Both the position numbers and the translations under genes were made by a program. Shown in pieces: positions 1-5,694 of a stretch of DNA of 5,694 nt. Below the pieces are notes generated by a model. That model saw only the letters and a program-made list of their open reading frames with translations. It was not told where the DNA came from and did not search any database. The DNA lies in contig JASFTK010000099.1 of the NCBI GenBank assembly GCA_050053595.1, positions 1-5,694 on the forward strand. The letters are read 5' to 3'. Within the stretch, counting starts at the first letter, position 1; each line of letters starts with the position of its first letter. The stretch is from GCA-2726865 sp050053595 (lineage in GTDB: Archaea > Thermoproteota > Bathyarchaeia > TCS64).

Positions 1-1740
1 GATCTCAGGGTCGAGATACTTGCCCTTCCACGGCCCTGAGGGTAGCGGTTCATACCATCTCTCAGGGTTGATGTCGTCTTCATACGGCCTCCACCTGAGG
101 TCTGGGCCCCCGATGAGAAGAGCTGCCCGCTGGGTGTCGATGATCCTCCGTGCGTCGGTGGCGTACCATCGCTCCTTGTCCATCTCCCAGCCCCTGACTG
201 CTGTATAGAACTCCCAGAGTCTGTCCCTCGTGCCACTGGGGTAGGTGTTGAAGCTACAGTAGACCCCGCTGTCGTGGAGGACGACTGTCAGCTCGCTGCT
301 CCCATGGTCGATGGGGAGGTACGCGACGCTGGTGTGGTCTCCACCCTGGACGCTGCAGGCGAAACTGACGTTTACAGTATAGTCCTCACCGCTACGGATA
401 CCGTGGGCTCCGATGCCGATGCCCTTCGCCGTGACGGCGTACTTTAGCAGATCCTCATCCTTCTCCTCTCCCAGCTTCAACGCGGCCCTGTATGTCCCTT
501 CAGCGAGGACATCCCCCACGCCCTCCCTCTCAACGATAAGGTGGATCAACTCCGCAAAAGCATCAGTGTCCCCCCAATCAAGGGTGAACCCTAGTTCCTC
601 CTCCGTGAGGACACCCCGCTGATAGAGCTCCCCTGCGAAGCCCAAGACGTTCCCAGCCTGGATGCCACAGAGACCGAGATCGTCGACAAGGGCGGAGAGA
701 TAGACATTGTCCTCAGGCTCGAAGATCCCCAGGTTGGTTCCCAAGTAGGCCTGCAGCTCGTAGTCGGGGTTGTCGGTGATGGCTCCGACGTATTTACCGA
801 TCTTGGGAGTGGCAACTTTGAGGCAGCTGGTGGGGCAGCCGAACTCCGCCCAGTAACGCTTGACCCACACCCGCTCCTCGAATTTGTCTACGCCGAAACT
901 CCTCTCGTCGTGCCACTCCTCCTGCCAGTTCCTTATCGGCTCGGCGCTGAGCCTATAACCAACGTCATGGCCCAGGAAGCCGGTGCCCCAGCGGCGGCGG
1001 ATATCGCTAGCGAAGCAGAGGTCGCAGATCTCCTGGATCAGCTCATAGACCCTCTGGGGGTTATGGGGCTCTGGGAGGGGGCCGGTGCCCTTTGCGACGA
1101 CAGCCTTGAGGTTCTTGGAGCCCATCACCGCCCCGTAGCCACCGTACCCTGCGCCGTGGGTGTACTTGCCGGTGACCGCGGCGATCCTGGAGAGCCTCTC
1201 ACCTGCGGGGCCTATGTAGACCGACTGAGGTTCCTTCCACTCCCGTTTGCTGGGATGCTTGCTCTCCAGCTCCTCCCTGCCGACCCTATTGATGTGCTTC
1301 AGGAACTCGATAGCCCCCTTCCCCCAGACCTCGGAGGCGTCCTTGATCTCGCAGCCCTCTTCGGTGACCCAGAGGTATGAGGGCTCCTCGGCTCTGCCCT
1401 CGACGATGATGCCGTCATACCCCGCGGTCCTGAGCTCTATAGAGACCTCGCTCCCGATGGTGGAGCCGACGATACCCTGGCTCTGGGGGGATTTCCCGGA
1501 GATGCAGAGCCTGGTCCCGGGGAAGTAGCCCGTCATGGGTCCTGTGAAGACGCATAGGAGGTTCTCGGGCCCCAGGGGGTCCACCTCCTCCCAGCGGTCC
1601 CCGAATCTGTCCCAGAGAACTTTGGTTGCTAGACCCCGGCCGCCGATGTAGTGTCTGAGGGTTGTGTCGTCGAAGCTGGTCTCCCCGATATCTCCCGTTG
1701 TGAGGTCGACCTTGAGGAACTTACCAGCGTATCCCCTCAC
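1..1740 (-). CDS. Aldehyde:ferredoxin oxidoreductase (AOR) family tungsten-type enzyme, C-terminus cut by window edge
   Basis: The minus strand is open without a stop for 580 codons from a GTG at 1738-1740 to the window edge; it is easily missed because it starts with GTG and has no stop here. Characterised members oxidise aldehydes to acids, or do related low-potential chemistry, at a tungsten (rarely molybdenum) bis-pterin site and pass electrons to ferredoxin; they are normally cytoplasmic. The N-terminal domain (residues 1 to about 210) carries MRGYAGKFLKVDLTTG, YIGGRGLATK, FTGPMTGYFPGTR and GYGAVMGSKNLKAV, all typical of the family. Later come FGCPTSC (300-306), PDYELQAYLGTNLGI (325-339), DDLGLCG (353-359), QGGDH (465-469) and DSGVYCSF (490-497). 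Compared with the Pyrococcus furiosus enzyme as I remember it, the first Fe-S cysteine is Glu299, the other three are Cys302, Cys306 and Cys495, and the stretch between His469 and Cys495 is about 20 residues shorter. Family length is about 600-620, so little is missing. The substrate cannot be told; a BamB-like or other paralogue is possible. Confidence 0.93.
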   Translation of the reverse strand, partial: MRGYAGKFLKVDLTTGDIGETSFDDTTLRHYIGGRGLATKVLWDRFGDRWEEVDPLGPENLLCVFTGPMTGYFPGTRLCISGKSPQSQGIVGSTIGSEVSIELRTAGYDGIIVEGRAEEPSYLWVTEEGCEIKDASEVWGKGAIEFLKHINRVGREELESKHPSKREWKEPQSVYIGPAGERLSRIAAVTGKYTHGAGYGGYGAVMGSKNLKAVVAKGTGPLPEPHNPQRVYELIQEICDLCFASDIRRRWGTGFLGHDVGYRLSAEPIRNWQEEWHDERSFGVDKFEERVWVKRYWAEFGCPTSCLKVATPKIGKYVGAITDNPDYELQAYLGTNLGIFEPEDNVYLSALVDDLGLCGIQAGNVLGFAGELYQRGVLTEEELGFTLDWGDTDAFAELIHLIVEREGVGDVLAEGTYRAALKLGEEKDEDLLKYAVTAKGIGIGAHGIRSGEDYTVNVSFACSVQGGDHTSVAYLPIDHGSSELTVVLHDSGVYCSFNTYPSGTRDRLWEFYTAVRGWEMDKERWYATDARRIIDTQRAALLIGGPDLRWRPYEDDINPERWYEPLPSGPWKGKYLDPEI

Positions 1741-1741
1741 T

Positions 1742-2269
1742 TTAGATCACCTCCTTGCCCTTCTCCCCGTAGATCATCACAGCCAGCTCCTTGGTGATCT
1801 CCTCAGGTCGCTTGGCGTAGAGCCTGTAGGCGTTGGTCTCCTCCCGCTTCACCATGAAGAGGCAGTCCCACCTCCCCTCGTGGCAAGCCTTGACGCACTG
1901 GGGATCCCCACCGCAGAAGTCGCAGATCACCGCATAATCCTCAGCGGGATGTATGAAGGGTATCCTCCCGGGACAGGCATCAATGCAGATCCCGCAGGCT
2001 GTGCACGCCTCCCTGTCCACTACCACATGCTTCAGCTCAGGATCCACTGAGAGGGCATCGTAAGGGCATGACTCGATGCAGGGGTAATCCCCACACTGGG
2101 TACACAAGTGGGGGACCTCAGCGCCCGGGACCAGCATGAAGACCCTGACCCTGGAGGCCTCGGGCCAGATCTTCCCCTCATGGTGGAGGCTGCAGGCGAT
2201 CTCGCAGCGTCGGCAACCACTGCACTTCAGGTAGTCCCGCATAATCCAGAATGGTCTCTCGACGGTCAA
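1742..2269 (-). CDS. Four-cluster [4Fe-4S] ferredoxin-like electron-transfer protein, partner of the AOR-family enzyme
   Basis: This 175-residue protein (from the TTG at 2267-2269) has four cysteine groups, enough for four [4Fe-4S] clusters: CSGCRRCEIAC (Cys16, 19, 22, 26), CTQCGDYPCIESCP (56, 59, 64, 68), CTACGICIDACP (89, 92, 95, 99) and CDFCGGDPQCVKAC (116, 119, 125, 129), plus a spare Cys136. Alternating CxxCxxC and CxxCx4C spacing resembles the DmsB/HycB-type Fe-S subunits and the small ferredoxin subunits beside AOR-family genes such as BamC. No signal peptide or membrane segment is visible, so it should be cytoplasmic. It sits one base upstream of the oxidoreductase in the same operon and most likely carries that enzyme's electrons. 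Start choice: the TTG has AAGGAG seven bases upstream and a TATA-like box at a suitable distance. An in-frame GTG at 2285-2287 would add six residues (VIRRYD) but has no ribosome site, and an ATG at 2240-2242 would leave only a short lead before the first cysteine. Function is confident; the start is less so. Confidence 0.92.
   Translation of the reverse strand: MTVERPFWIMRDYLKCSGCRRCEIACSLHHEGKIWPEASRVRVFMLVPGAEVPHLCTQCGDYPCIESCPYDALSVDPELKHVVVDREACTACGICIDACPGRIPFIHPAEDYAVICDFCGGDPQCVKACHEGRWDCLFMVKREETNAYRLYAKRPEEITKELAVMIYGEKGKEVI
1746..1754 (-). promoter_or_regulatory. Shine-Dalgarno site of the oxidoreductase gene
   Basis: On the minus strand GGAGGTGAT lies five bases before the GTG start at 1740. 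It is a long match to the 16S rRNA anti-Shine-Dalgarno sequence and decides the start codon. It lies inside the last codons of the upstream ferredoxin gene, whose stop ends one base before the GTG, so translation of the two genes is probably coupled. Confidence 0.85.
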
Positions 2270-2276
2270 ATCGTAT

Positions 2277-2282
2277 CTCCTT
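2277..2282 (-). promoter_or_regulatory. Ribosome binding site of the ferredoxin-like gene
   Basis: AAGGAG on the minus strand lies seven bases before the TTG at 2269. It falls inside the reading frame of the alternative GTG start at 2287, which argues for TTG as the true start. Confidence 0.55.
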
Positions 2283-2304
2283 ATCACCTACTAGTTTTGT
2301 ATGA

Positions 2305-2310
2305 TTATAA
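2305..2310. promoter_or_regulatory. Symmetric TATA-like box TTATAA in the divergent promoter region
   Basis: TTATAA is identical on both strands. Read on the minus strand it predicts transcription starting near 2281, just before the AAGGAG and TTG of the ferredoxin gene, giving a very short leader. Read on the plus strand it predicts a start near 2334 and a leader of about 33 bases for the helicase. The flanking BRE positions do not clearly choose a direction. The assignment rests on the usual archaeal distance of about 25-27 bases. Confidence 0.5.
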
Positions 2311-2333
2311 GAGCGCATCGGGCTGGGATAGCC

Positions 2334-2339
2334 TTTAAA
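2334..2339. promoter_or_regulatory. Symmetric TATA-like box TTTAAA upstream of the helicase
   Basis: TTTAAA is centred 30 bases upstream of the ATG at 2367. On the plus strand it predicts transcription starting within a few bases of that ATG, i.e. a leaderless or nearly leaderless helicase message, consistent with the lack of a Shine-Dalgarno site there. It is also self-complementary, so use on the minus strand (start near 2310) is possible. Confidence 0.5.
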
Positions 2340-2348
2340 CATATCGCC

Positions 2349-2366
2349 ACTCAGGGTTTCCTGAGT
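2349..2366. repeat. Perfect inverted repeat (7+4+7) abutting the helicase start codon
   Basis: The sequence ACTCAGG-GTTT-CCTGAGT is a perfect 7-base inverted repeat around a 4-base loop and ends at the base before the ATG at 2367. If transcription starts near 2362 it is a DNA element over the start site, the usual place for an archaeal repressor operator. If transcription starts further upstream it would form an RNA hairpin directly before the start codon. The repeat itself is plain; its role is inference. Confidence 0.55.
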
Positions 2367-5228
2367 ATGACCGCTGACGCCTTCTCAGTCCTCCACCCCA
2401 GAGTCCAAGAAGGTCTTGAGGCTCTGGGGATCGATGAGCCTACACCACCCCAGGAGAGAGCTATCAGGCCTATTATGGAAGGGGAGAATGTGCTACTGGT
2501 GGCGCCGACGGCGAGCGGTAAGACTGAGGCGGCTCTGCTCCCGGTCTTCGATGCCTTGATGTCTGAGGGGCAACCGCCTGGGGGGATTGAGGTAGTCTAT
2601 ATCACCCCTCTGCGAGCCTTGAACCGGGATATCCATAAGAGGTTGATTTTCTGGGGGGAGCACCTGGGGGTTGGGATCGAGGTCAGGCATGGGGACACAA
2701 CCCGGAAACAGAGGAGACATCAGTCCGCCCGTCCTCCCAGGCTCCTCATCACCACCCCCGAGACCCTCCAGGCAATCCTACCCTCCAAAGCAATGAGGGA
2801 GCACCTGGAGACCGTCAGGTGGGTCATAGTAGACGAGATCCACGAGCTCGCCTCCTCCAAGAGGGGCATCCAGCTCACCCTAGGACTGGAGCGCCTTCAA
2901 CACCTCGCCCACAGTCCCGTGCAACGCATCGGCCTATCCGCCACGGTCGGGAACCCATATGAGGTCGCTGCCTTCCTCGGGGGCCCCCATCAGGTCACCA
3001 TCATCGAGGTTGAGATCGACAAGAGGTACAGCTACGATGTCGAGTTCCCAGAGGCAGGGGATGAGGATTTTGACCTCGCCTCTGATCTGGGCACAACCCC
3101 TGAGGCGGCGGCCAGGCTCAGGAGGATCATGGGGCTGGTAGGGGGGAGGAGGTCGACCCTGATCTTCGTCCAGGGACGGGGACAGGCGGAGAGTCTAGGA
3201 CACAAGCTGCGGAAGATCAACCCCCTCATAGAGGTCCACCACGGCTCGCTGAGCAGGGAGCAGAGGCATCTCATCGAGGACCGATTCAAAGCGGGGGAGT
3301 TGAAGGGTATCATATGCACCTCGACCCTCCAACTGGGCATCGACATCGGGGACGTTGATCTCACCGTCCAGTACCTCAGCCCCCGCCAAGTCTCCACACT
3401 GATCCAGCGGGTCGGACGGAGCGGTCACACCCTCTCAAGGCTCTCAGAAGGGGTGATTTTATCCGCTTATGGGGAGGACGCCCTAGAGTCCCTGGTAGCG
3501 ACGTTAAAGGCTAGGGAGGGGGAGCTTGAGAGGACTGAGTTCCATATCGGGGCGGGGGATGTCCTCGCCCACCAACTCATCGGTCTCGCCATGGACGAAG
3601 AAGGTATGGGGGTGGAGGAGGCCTACCGCTTGGTTACCCGGGCTTACCCCTACCGTGAGCTAACCATGGAGGAGTTCAGGGAGCACGTTGATTTCCTGAG
3701 GGAGGTGGGACTGCTGAGAAGGAGGGATGATCTGAACATGAGGAAAAAAGGCAGTAGATACTATTATGAGAACCTTGGGATGATCAACGACGAGAGAAGG
3801 TACCCCTTCATTGACGTTGTCACAGATAGGGTCATAGGCACCGTGGGGGATGAGTTCTGGGCTCTCCGGGCCAGACGGGGGCTCAATGTCATTCTAAAGG
3901 GCAGGGTCTGGAGGATAATCCAGATCGATGAGGAACGGGGAGTCCTCCACGTCCTACCTTCAGAGGACCCCCTGGGGGCTCTCCCTGGCTGGGATGGTGA
4001 GCTGATACCTGTCCCCCGGGATGTCGCCCAGGAGGTGGGGGATCTCAGGGAGGAGATCGCCAAGGAGTTAGAGGCCCGAGGGTCCAAAGAGGATGCCATC
4101 GAGGCTGTCAGCGAGAGACTCAAGGCGGACCCCGCGGCCATTGAGGCTGCCGCCGACGAGGTCAAGGCACACTTAGGGCGGGGTTTCCCCATCCCCACCA
4201 AGAATAGGATCCTCCTCGAAGTCTATGACAGGTATCTGATCATTCACAGCGGCTTCGGGGAGAGGGTGAACCGTACCTTGGGCGCCGTATTCGACGCCCT
4301 CCTATCCGACCACGACCTCATCTATTCCTGGTGGAACGATCCCTACAGGATCTTGGTGGAAGCCCCGAGGCGTCTGGACAAGTTCGACCTTGAGAAATTT
4401 GAGGAACTCTTGGTTGGGACCACGGGGGAGGACGCCAAGAGGCTGGTGGACGAGTTCATCAGGGCCCGGTGGCCCTTCGGATACAGGATGAAGTTCATAG
4501 CGGAGAGGTTTGGGGTGATCCCACGGGGTAAGACCCTCAACGCTAGGAGCCTTGAGAACCTCTATGTCAGGTTCAAGGACACCCCCATCTACCGGGAGAC
4601 CCTCAGGGAGGTCCACCAGGAGAAGCTCGACCTAGAGTCCCTGAGGGAGATACTTGCCGGGGTTGGAGCGGGGGACATCGAGGTGGTCGGGAGGTTCACG
4701 GAGAGTCCCAGCCCCCTTGCCAAGCACATCCTGGAGCAATATGCTGATGTCGCTGAGCTGATGGAGGAGACCGTCACCGGGGAGGACCAGCTGGAGTACA
4801 TGAAGAAGACCGTCATGTCGAGGAGAGTGAAGCTCGTCTGCATGGACTGCGGTGAGTGGAGCACCAAGAAGAGGGTGAGGGAGATCGATGAAAGGCCCAC
4901 GTGCGGTAACTGCGGCTCAGGGCTCCTCGCCGTCCTCAGGAGGTACCACGACCTCGATGCATTCATGGATAATTATGACCGGCTGACGGAGGGCGAGGAA
5001 CTGGACGAGGATGAGAGGGAGGCCCTCATACAGGGCCGGAAGACGGCGGATATGGTCCTGAGCTACGGCAGGAGGGCGGTGGAAGCCCTGATGGTGCGGG
5101 GGGTGGGGCCAGCGACCGCTCACAGGGTCCTGTCCAGGATGCAAAGAGACGAGAACAGGCTCTACGCCGACCTGCTTAAAGCCAAGATCCAGTACATGAG
5201 AACCAGACAGTACTGGGACGAAGAATAG
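2367..5228 (+). CDS. lhr: Lhr-type superfamily 2 DEAD/DEAH-like helicase
   Basis: This 953-residue protein is an ATP-dependent DNA or RNA helicase of the Lhr family, whose members translocate 3' to 5' and are linked to repair, recombination or RNA handling. Visible motifs are APTASGKT (Walker A, Lys52), TPLRALN (80-86), TTPE (129-132), DEIH (Walker B, 156-159), SAT (191-193), STLIFVQGRGQAE (263-275), TSTLQLGID (318-326) and QRVGRSGH (347-354). The part after the two RecA domains matches the Lhr core, with a charged helical stretch at about 557-608. Near the end is a CxxC-x17-CxxC zinc-binding pair (Cys825, 828, 846, 849), an acidic linker, and VRGVGPATAHRVL (910-922), which looks like a helix-hairpin-helix DNA contact. 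The length suits an archaeal Lhr. An in-frame ATG at 2301 would add 22 residues, but it overlaps the TATA-like box and reads through the promoter, and the family-like sequence (FSVLHPRVQEGLEALG) begins just after the ATG at 2367. No stops, frameshifts or missing catalytic residues were seen. It is divergent from the redox operon and probably functionally separate. Confidence 0.95.
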   Translation: MTADAFSVLHPRVQEGLEALGIDEPTPPQERAIRPIMEGENVLLVAPTASGKTEAALLPVFDALMSEGQPPGGIEVVYITPLRALNRDIHKRLIFWGEHLGVGIEVRHGDTTRKQRRHQSARPPRLLITTPETLQAILPSKAMREHLETVRWVIVDEIHELASSKRGIQLTLGLERLQHLAHSPVQRIGLSATVGNPYEVAAFLGGPHQVTIIEVEIDKRYSYDVEFPEAGDEDFDLASDLGTTPEAAARLRRIMGLVGGRRSTLIFVQGRGQAESLGHKLRKINPLIEVHHGSLSREQRHLIEDRFKAGELKGIICTSTLQLGIDIGDVDLTVQYLSPRQVSTLIQRVGRSGHTLSRLSEGVILSAYGEDALESLVATLKAREGELERTEFHIGAGDVLAHQLIGLAMDEEGMGVEEAYRLVTRAYPYRELTMEEFREHVDFLREVGLLRRRDDLNMRKKGSRYYYENLGMINDERRYPFIDVVTDRVIGTVGDEFWALRARRGLNVILKGRVWRIIQIDEERGVLHVLPSEDPLGALPGWDGELIPVPRDVAQEVGDLREEIAKELEARGSKEDAIEAVSERLKADPAAIEAAADEVKAHLGRGFPIPTKNRILLEVYDRYLIIHSGFGERVNRTLGAVFDALLSDHDLIYSWWNDPYRILVEAPRRLDKFDLEKFEELLVGTTGEDAKRLVDEFIRARWPFGYRMKFIAERFGVIPRGKTLNARSLENLYVRFKDTPIYRETLREVHQEKLDLESLREILAGVGAGDIEVVGRFTESPSPLAKHILEQYADVAELMEETVTGEDQLEYMKKTVMSRRVKLVCMDCGEWSTKKRVREIDERPTCGNCGSGLLAVLRRYHDLDAFMDNYDRLTEGEELDEDEREALIQGRKTADMVLSYGRRAVEALMVRGVGPATAHRVLSRMQRDENRLYADLLKAKIQYMRTRQYWDEE

Positions 5229-5422
5229 CCCCTCACTGCCTTGATCCATATCCGATAATGGTAGTACAACTGCATCTCCTCGGCGAATCTTGTTGAATCG
5301 TAGCCCTTGCCTGTGACCCTTCCCTGACGGATCCATTTACTAGAGAAATATATTGACTGTAATCGCTCTTGTGACCCTAACCCACATTGCTTCTGTCTGC
5401 CTTTAACTTTCTTGGCGGTGTA

Positions 5423-5444
5423 TATCGCGATAACCCTACGTAGG
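5423..5444. repeat. Two adjacent perfect 10-base palindromes
   Basis: TATCGCGATA (5423-5432) and CCTACGTAGG (5435-5444) are each perfectly self-complementary and are only two bases apart. TAGG-TCAAT-CCTA (5441-5453) then reuses one arm as a short hairpin. Such palindromes could be binding sites of a dimeric protein or parts of a structured RNA; no function is shown. Confidence 0.5.
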
Positions 5445-5470
5445 TCAATCCTAGTCCCTGAACCTTCCCA

Positions 5471-5486
5471 GGTGACCTAAATCACC
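5471..5486. repeat. Inverted repeat GGTGA-N6-TCACC
   Basis: A perfect 5-base inverted repeat with a 6-base spacer lies 26 bases after the paired palindromes. It is short and could be chance; no T-run follows it on either strand, so it does not look like a terminator. Confidence 0.35.
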
Positions 5487-5615
5487 AAGAATGTCTGGTC
5501 CTTAAGTCGTATCTGGGTTCTACGCTCGCGCGCTTGGTTGTCCGCCCCTCGGAGTCCGAAGTAAATACCCCGTCAATACTCCTCTCGGCGATGCCTGGAT
5601 CCGCTATTCGGGGGC

Positions 5616-5694
5616 TCACGCTGCCTCAAGGTTCCGGAAGCGGCTCATAGCGAGGGCGGTGTGGGAAGCCAGTAGCTCCAAGAGCTGAATGTCG
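5616..5694 (-). CDS. C-terminal end of a GAF-domain-like protein (partial)
   Basis: Reading the minus strand from 5693, 25 codons run to a TGA at 5616-5618. The residues include LLELLASHTALAMSRFRNLE, which closely resembles the last helix of GAF domains in sensor and signalling proteins (the pattern LLELLASHAAIAIENARL). The other two minus frames give less protein-like sequence and also stop. The family inference rests on one helix only, so the protein could be a sensor kinase, a stand-alone GAF protein or something else; everything upstream lies beyond the right edge. It is convergent with the helicase. Confidence 0.5.
   Translation of the reverse strand, partial: DIQLLELLASHTALAMSRFRNLEAA

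Larger units (their letters stand above)
5229..5615. other. Convergent intergenic region without a supported gene
   Basis: This stretch lies between the end of the helicase and the end of the minus-strand GAF-like gene. Reading both strands I found only very short open frames with no family resemblance and no tRNA, rRNA or C/D-box pattern. It holds several short palindromes, a repeated TGTGACCCT (5312-5320 and 5370-5378), an AT-rich TATA-like patch (GAAATATATT, 5344-5353) and a T-rich patch (5401-5413) that could end helicase transcription. A small structured RNA cannot be excluded. Confidence 0.6.

Noticed and set aside
910..1380. Plus-strand open frame of 156 codons
   Set aside because: It lies wholly opposite the oxidoreductase gene, whose minus-strand frame shows family motifs throughout; the plus frame shows none and is a product of GC-rich codon use.
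1..1740. Possible pseudogene because of the altered cluster cysteine
   Set aside because: The frame is open for 580 codons with all other family motifs intact and a strong ribosome site, so it looks functional and divergent, not decayed.
3764..4201. Minus-strand open frame of 145 codons inside the helicase
   Set aside because: It is antisense to the helicase, has a low-complexity Ser/Arg/Pro-rich composition and no recognisable motif.
4917..5336. Minus-strand open frame of 139 codons running from the spacer into the helicase 3' end
   Set aside because: Most of it is antisense to the conserved helicase C-terminus, and the part in the spacer has no family resemblance or ribosome binding site.
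5506..5688. Plus-strand open frame near the right edge, considered as the tail of a TnpB-like transposase
   Set aside because: It has no zinc-ribbon CxxC or other transposase motif, and part of it is antisense to the better supported GAF-like tail.
5229..5694. tRNA, rRNA fragment, C/D-box RNA or CRISPR repeats in the right-hand spacer
   Set aside because: No cloverleaf with a T-loop consensus, no box C/D pair and no regularly spaced direct repeat was found; T-arm-like GGTTC matches lack partner stems.

Overview
The window most likely comes from an archaeon with a GC-rich genome; I cannot place it to phylum. The evidence is a long Lhr-type helicase with a zinc-binding and HhH-like C-terminus, a tungsten-type aldehyde:ferredoxin oxidoreductase (AOR) family gene with its own polyferredoxin, heavy AGG/AGA arginine codon use, TATA-like boxes before divergent genes, and a mix of an apparently leaderless first gene with a strong Shine-Dalgarno site inside an operon.

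Layout. Positions 1-1740 on the minus strand hold almost all of an AOR-family oxidoreductase, cut by the left edge. Just upstream of it, one base away, is a small protein with four [4Fe-4S] cysteine motifs (1742 to about 2269, minus). The two form an operon, with the oxidoreductase ribosome binding site lying in the last codons of the ferredoxin gene. A compact divergent control region (about 2270-2366) has two symmetric TATA-like hexamers and a perfect 7+4+7 inverted repeat that ends one base before the helicase start codon. The plus strand from 2367 to 5228 encodes a 953-residue Lhr-type superfamily 2 helicase with all the usual motifs. After it comes about 390 bases with no convincing gene but a cluster of short perfect palindromes. 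At the right edge, on the minus strand, are the last 25 codons of a protein that looks like the end of a GAF domain.

How they work together. The oxidoreductase and ferredoxin-like protein probably form one redox system, with electrons from a tungsten- or molybdenum-bispterin site passing through the catalytic subunit's own Fe-S cluster to the four-cluster partner. The helicase is an independent nucleic-acid gene that only shares the intergenic control region. The point most worth a second look is the oxidoreductase's metal sites: the first of the four cysteines expected to hold its Fe-S cluster is Glu, a pterin-motif Asp is Cys, and a loop between the catalytic His and the last cluster cysteine is about 20 residues short. 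I saw no clear sign of a wholly new system, CRISPR array, tRNA, rRNA or insertion sequence.
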